Shown piece after piece: positions 61,779 to 64,000 of a stretch of DNA of 64,000 nucleotides. The stretch covers positions 4,932,456 through 4,996,455 of the forward strand of contig NC_057011.1 of NCBI RefSeq assembly GCF_000002595.2. Reading direction: 5' to 3'. The notes beneath the pieces are model-generated. The model ran no database searches. It had not been told where the DNA came from and worked only from the letters and a program-made list of their open reading frames with translations. The DNA comes from Chlamydomonas reinhardtii (lineage: Eukaryota; Chlorophyta; Chlorophyceae; Chlamydomonadales; Chlamydomonadaceae). Both the position numbers and the translations under genes were made by a program. Numbering within the stretch: position 1 is the first letter of the stretch; each line of letters begins with the position of its first letter.

Positions 61779-63990
61779 ATGTCCCTGTCGTCGCTGCCTC
61801 CCTGGCCTTACTTGCAGTTCCTGTTCGGACGGCTGGAGCCCCTGCCCAGCTGCATGGTGCTGGCGGCACTGGACCCCGCCTCCCGCGCTGCCCTGAGGGC
61901 CACCTGCCGCCGCAGCAACGCCCAGGCTGCCGCCCTCGACAGCCACCTCACCATCACCAGCTGCGACCAGGTGGTGGCGCTGACGGCTCCGCTGCGGCGG
62001 GCCGGAGCCGCGCAAGGCACGGGCCCCGTCGGCACCAGCACCAGCCGCTATCGGTGCAGTGACGGCGGCGAGGACACCTGCAGCCGCGAGCAGCTCCAGC
62101 ATCCCGACCCGCAGCAATCTGCAATTGGCCATAGCCGCGCGGGCTGGCACTGGCAGAGCAGTGACGTCACGTCGGGGGCGTGCGTGTCGGACGTGTACCG
62201 TGCCTCGTCCGCAGCGCCATCCCGCTCCGCGACCGCGTCCACCTCCGCCTCCTCTGCGGCCTCGTTCCTGCTGGCCACCGCCACCTCATCCTCGGCATAT
62301 GGCTCAGCTGCAATCAGCGCCGGCGGCAGTACCTGCAGCAGCGCCGCCGTCAGCGCCGATGACACGGTGACGGGCTTCCTCACACCCCGCGCAGCCCGTG
62401 CCTCCACCAGCCACTTTCCTGGCGGCCACGGCGGTGTCTGTAGTGCCGCCGTGCCCCCTGTAGTTCCTGCTACTCCAAGGCTTACTGGTACCTGGCAAAC
62501 CGCACCCGCCGCGGCCGGCAGCGAGAAGTCCCAGCTGCAGCTGTCACAGCAGCAGCTGGTGATGCCGGTCATGTACCCGTCGCTGCAGCGCATTCACGTG
62601 GCTCTGTGGGATCGGGGCGAGCGAGGCGGCGGTGAGTGCACGGAGCCGGTAGCGCCGGGCGGCTCCAGCCCCCCGCCGTCGGGCGCTGTGGGCCTGCGGC
62701 TGCTGATCGCGAGTGGCGCGCTGGCGGCGCTGCCGCGGCTTACGCTGCTGGACCTGTCGGGATGCGGCAGCGCTGGCGGCAGCGGTGGGCTGGTGCTGGA
62801 TGTTGCGGGGTGGGAGTGCCTGGCATCAGGGCTGCCGGCCTCACACCCGCTGCTGCTGCGCATGCCGCTGGCCATGATGCCGCGGTGCGGCTCAGGGGCT
62901 GGCCCGCACGGCGCTGTCGCCTTACCGCTGGCGCTGAGCGACCCGGCCAGCAGCAGCACCGGCCCAGGCGGAGGCGCCGCCCAGCCCGCCCAGCAGCCGC
63001 AGGCGGCGCTGCCTGCTGCGGGCGCCTTGTGGCGCCAGGCCAGCCCGCCCCAGATGGTGACTCCACGGGTGCTGTACGATGCGGGCGAGGTTGCCGGTCT
63101 GTTGGCAGCGCTGGCGGCGGCACGGCCGGCCGTGGCCGTGGAATTGCTGCCCTTCACCAGCAGCGCCTGCGACAGGTGAGGAGTGCTGATGCGGGCGCGC
63201 GCATGCTGATGCGGGCGCGCGCGTGTGGTGATTGACGTGCCCCTCATTGCTGTCTACACTGTTGCCGGCGGTTGGCGCAGCCCAAGCTTGCCTTACCACA
63301 GAACGCTTACACAAAAGGCTTACCACAAAGTGCTGATGCCCCACACACGACAGGGCCTTCATCCTGGCGCCGCGGCCTTCTTCCGCCGGTGGCCGCTCCC
63401 GCCTGCTGCCCCTGAGCTCGGCGGCAAACCTGCGCTCGGCGCCCATCTACATCACCGCCGACATGTATGCCGTGGAGGTGGAGGCGCAGGTGGAGGCGGA
63501 GCTGGCGGACATGGCAGGGCCACCGGCACAGGACCATCAGCTGCAACAGCAGCAGCAGCAGCAGCAGCAGCACGGAGCGGCAGCAGCGGCGGCAGTGGGG
63601 CCAGTGATGCAGGCGGCGGTGCTGCGCTCGCTGCCTCCGGGCCTGACGTCGCTGTCCGTGAGCGGCTTTGTGCCGGACGACACCGGGCTGCTGGACACAC
63701 TGGCGGGCCTGCACCAGGTGATGAGGCGCGTGAGGCTCGTGAGGCGTGGCGGTGGCTTTCGGCGCCTGGGCTCTGGAGCAGAGGCACGTGCGTATGCCGG
63801 AGTGAAAAGGGCGTGTGCACTGCCGTACCAATGCCCTGCTGACGCGTGCGTTTCCACTCGGTACATCCTGCACACACGCCCACAGCTGCGGCGTCTGTAC
63901 TTGGTGGGCATGGTGCTGGGCGGCCGCGGGGTGGCGCAGCTGGCGCGGCTGCCGCACCTGGAGCACATCTCGGTGGACGTGCTGACGCTG
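61779..63990 (+). CDS. F-box/leucine-rich-repeat-like protein, continues beyond the window
   Basis: Three exons join in phase: 61779-63175, 63354-63717 and 63886-63990, then a donor at 63991; at least 622 aa. The N-terminus SCMVLAALDPASRAALRATC is like the F-box helix pair that docks to SKP1. Leucine-rich segments appear later: LRLLIASGALAALPRLTLLD with LSGCGS, LRSLPPGLTSLSVSGFVPDD, and LRRLYLVGMVLGGRGVAQLA with LPHLEHISVDVLTL, the usual spacing of plant LRR repeats. If the F-box reading is right, it would be a substrate adaptor of an SCF ubiquitin ligase. Between the two lies a long Ser/Thr/Ala-rich, probably disordered region; exon 2 has a Gln run (about 63541-63570). The F-box match is weak by eye, the LRR part stronger. 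Confidence 0.75.
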
Positions 63991-64000
63991 GTGCGTGGGA

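Overview
The window looks like nuclear DNA of a chlamydomonadalean green alga (Chlamydomonas or a close relative). The supports are very high GC coding sequence, many short GT-AG introns, TGTAA polyadenylation motifs behind the genes, CA, CAG and GCCA microsatellites inside introns, Ala/Gly/Pro/Gln-rich protein stretches, a plant-type starch amylase, a PITAIRE kinase and a (Ser-Pro)n wall-type glycoprotein. All gene models were built by hand by checking splice sites and reading phase; no database was searched.

Left part (1-33 kb). The order is: the 3' end of an unrecognised gene (+); a SET-domain protein (-); a single-domain AP2 transcription factor (-); an L-asparaginase whose third intron is a 27-bp minisatellite of repeated 5' splice sites (-); a divergently transcribed Nudix hydrolase with zinc-finger-like motifs (+); a plastid-targeted GH13 alpha-amylase (-); a proline-rich wall or matrix protein (-); a helical-repeat, possibly mTERF-related protein (+); and a cyclin-dependent-kinase-like gene (+).

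Middle (33-40 kb). This is a gene-poor, lower-GC, repeat-rich island. It holds two copies of an unclassified repeat of about 350 bp. The second copy is interrupted by a 606-bp terminal-inverted-repeat element with an 8-bp target duplication (hAT-like) and by a second insertion of about 600 bp. A small ORF here resembles the plant KRP/animal Cip-Kip cyclin/CDK-binding segment.

Right part (40-64 kb). The order is: gamma-SNAP (+); gluconokinase (-); a large novel protein with three copies of a bipartite motif (-); CDKC (-); a divergent BolA-like gene (+); a 2.3-kb inverted partial copy of the three-motif gene; and the start of an F-box/LRR-like gene (+) that leaves the window.

The neighbours do not form a pathway: this is ordinary eukaryotic gene order. 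The most unusual observations are the three-motif gene and its inverted copy, the splice-donor minisatellite, and the CDK-inhibitor-like ORF.
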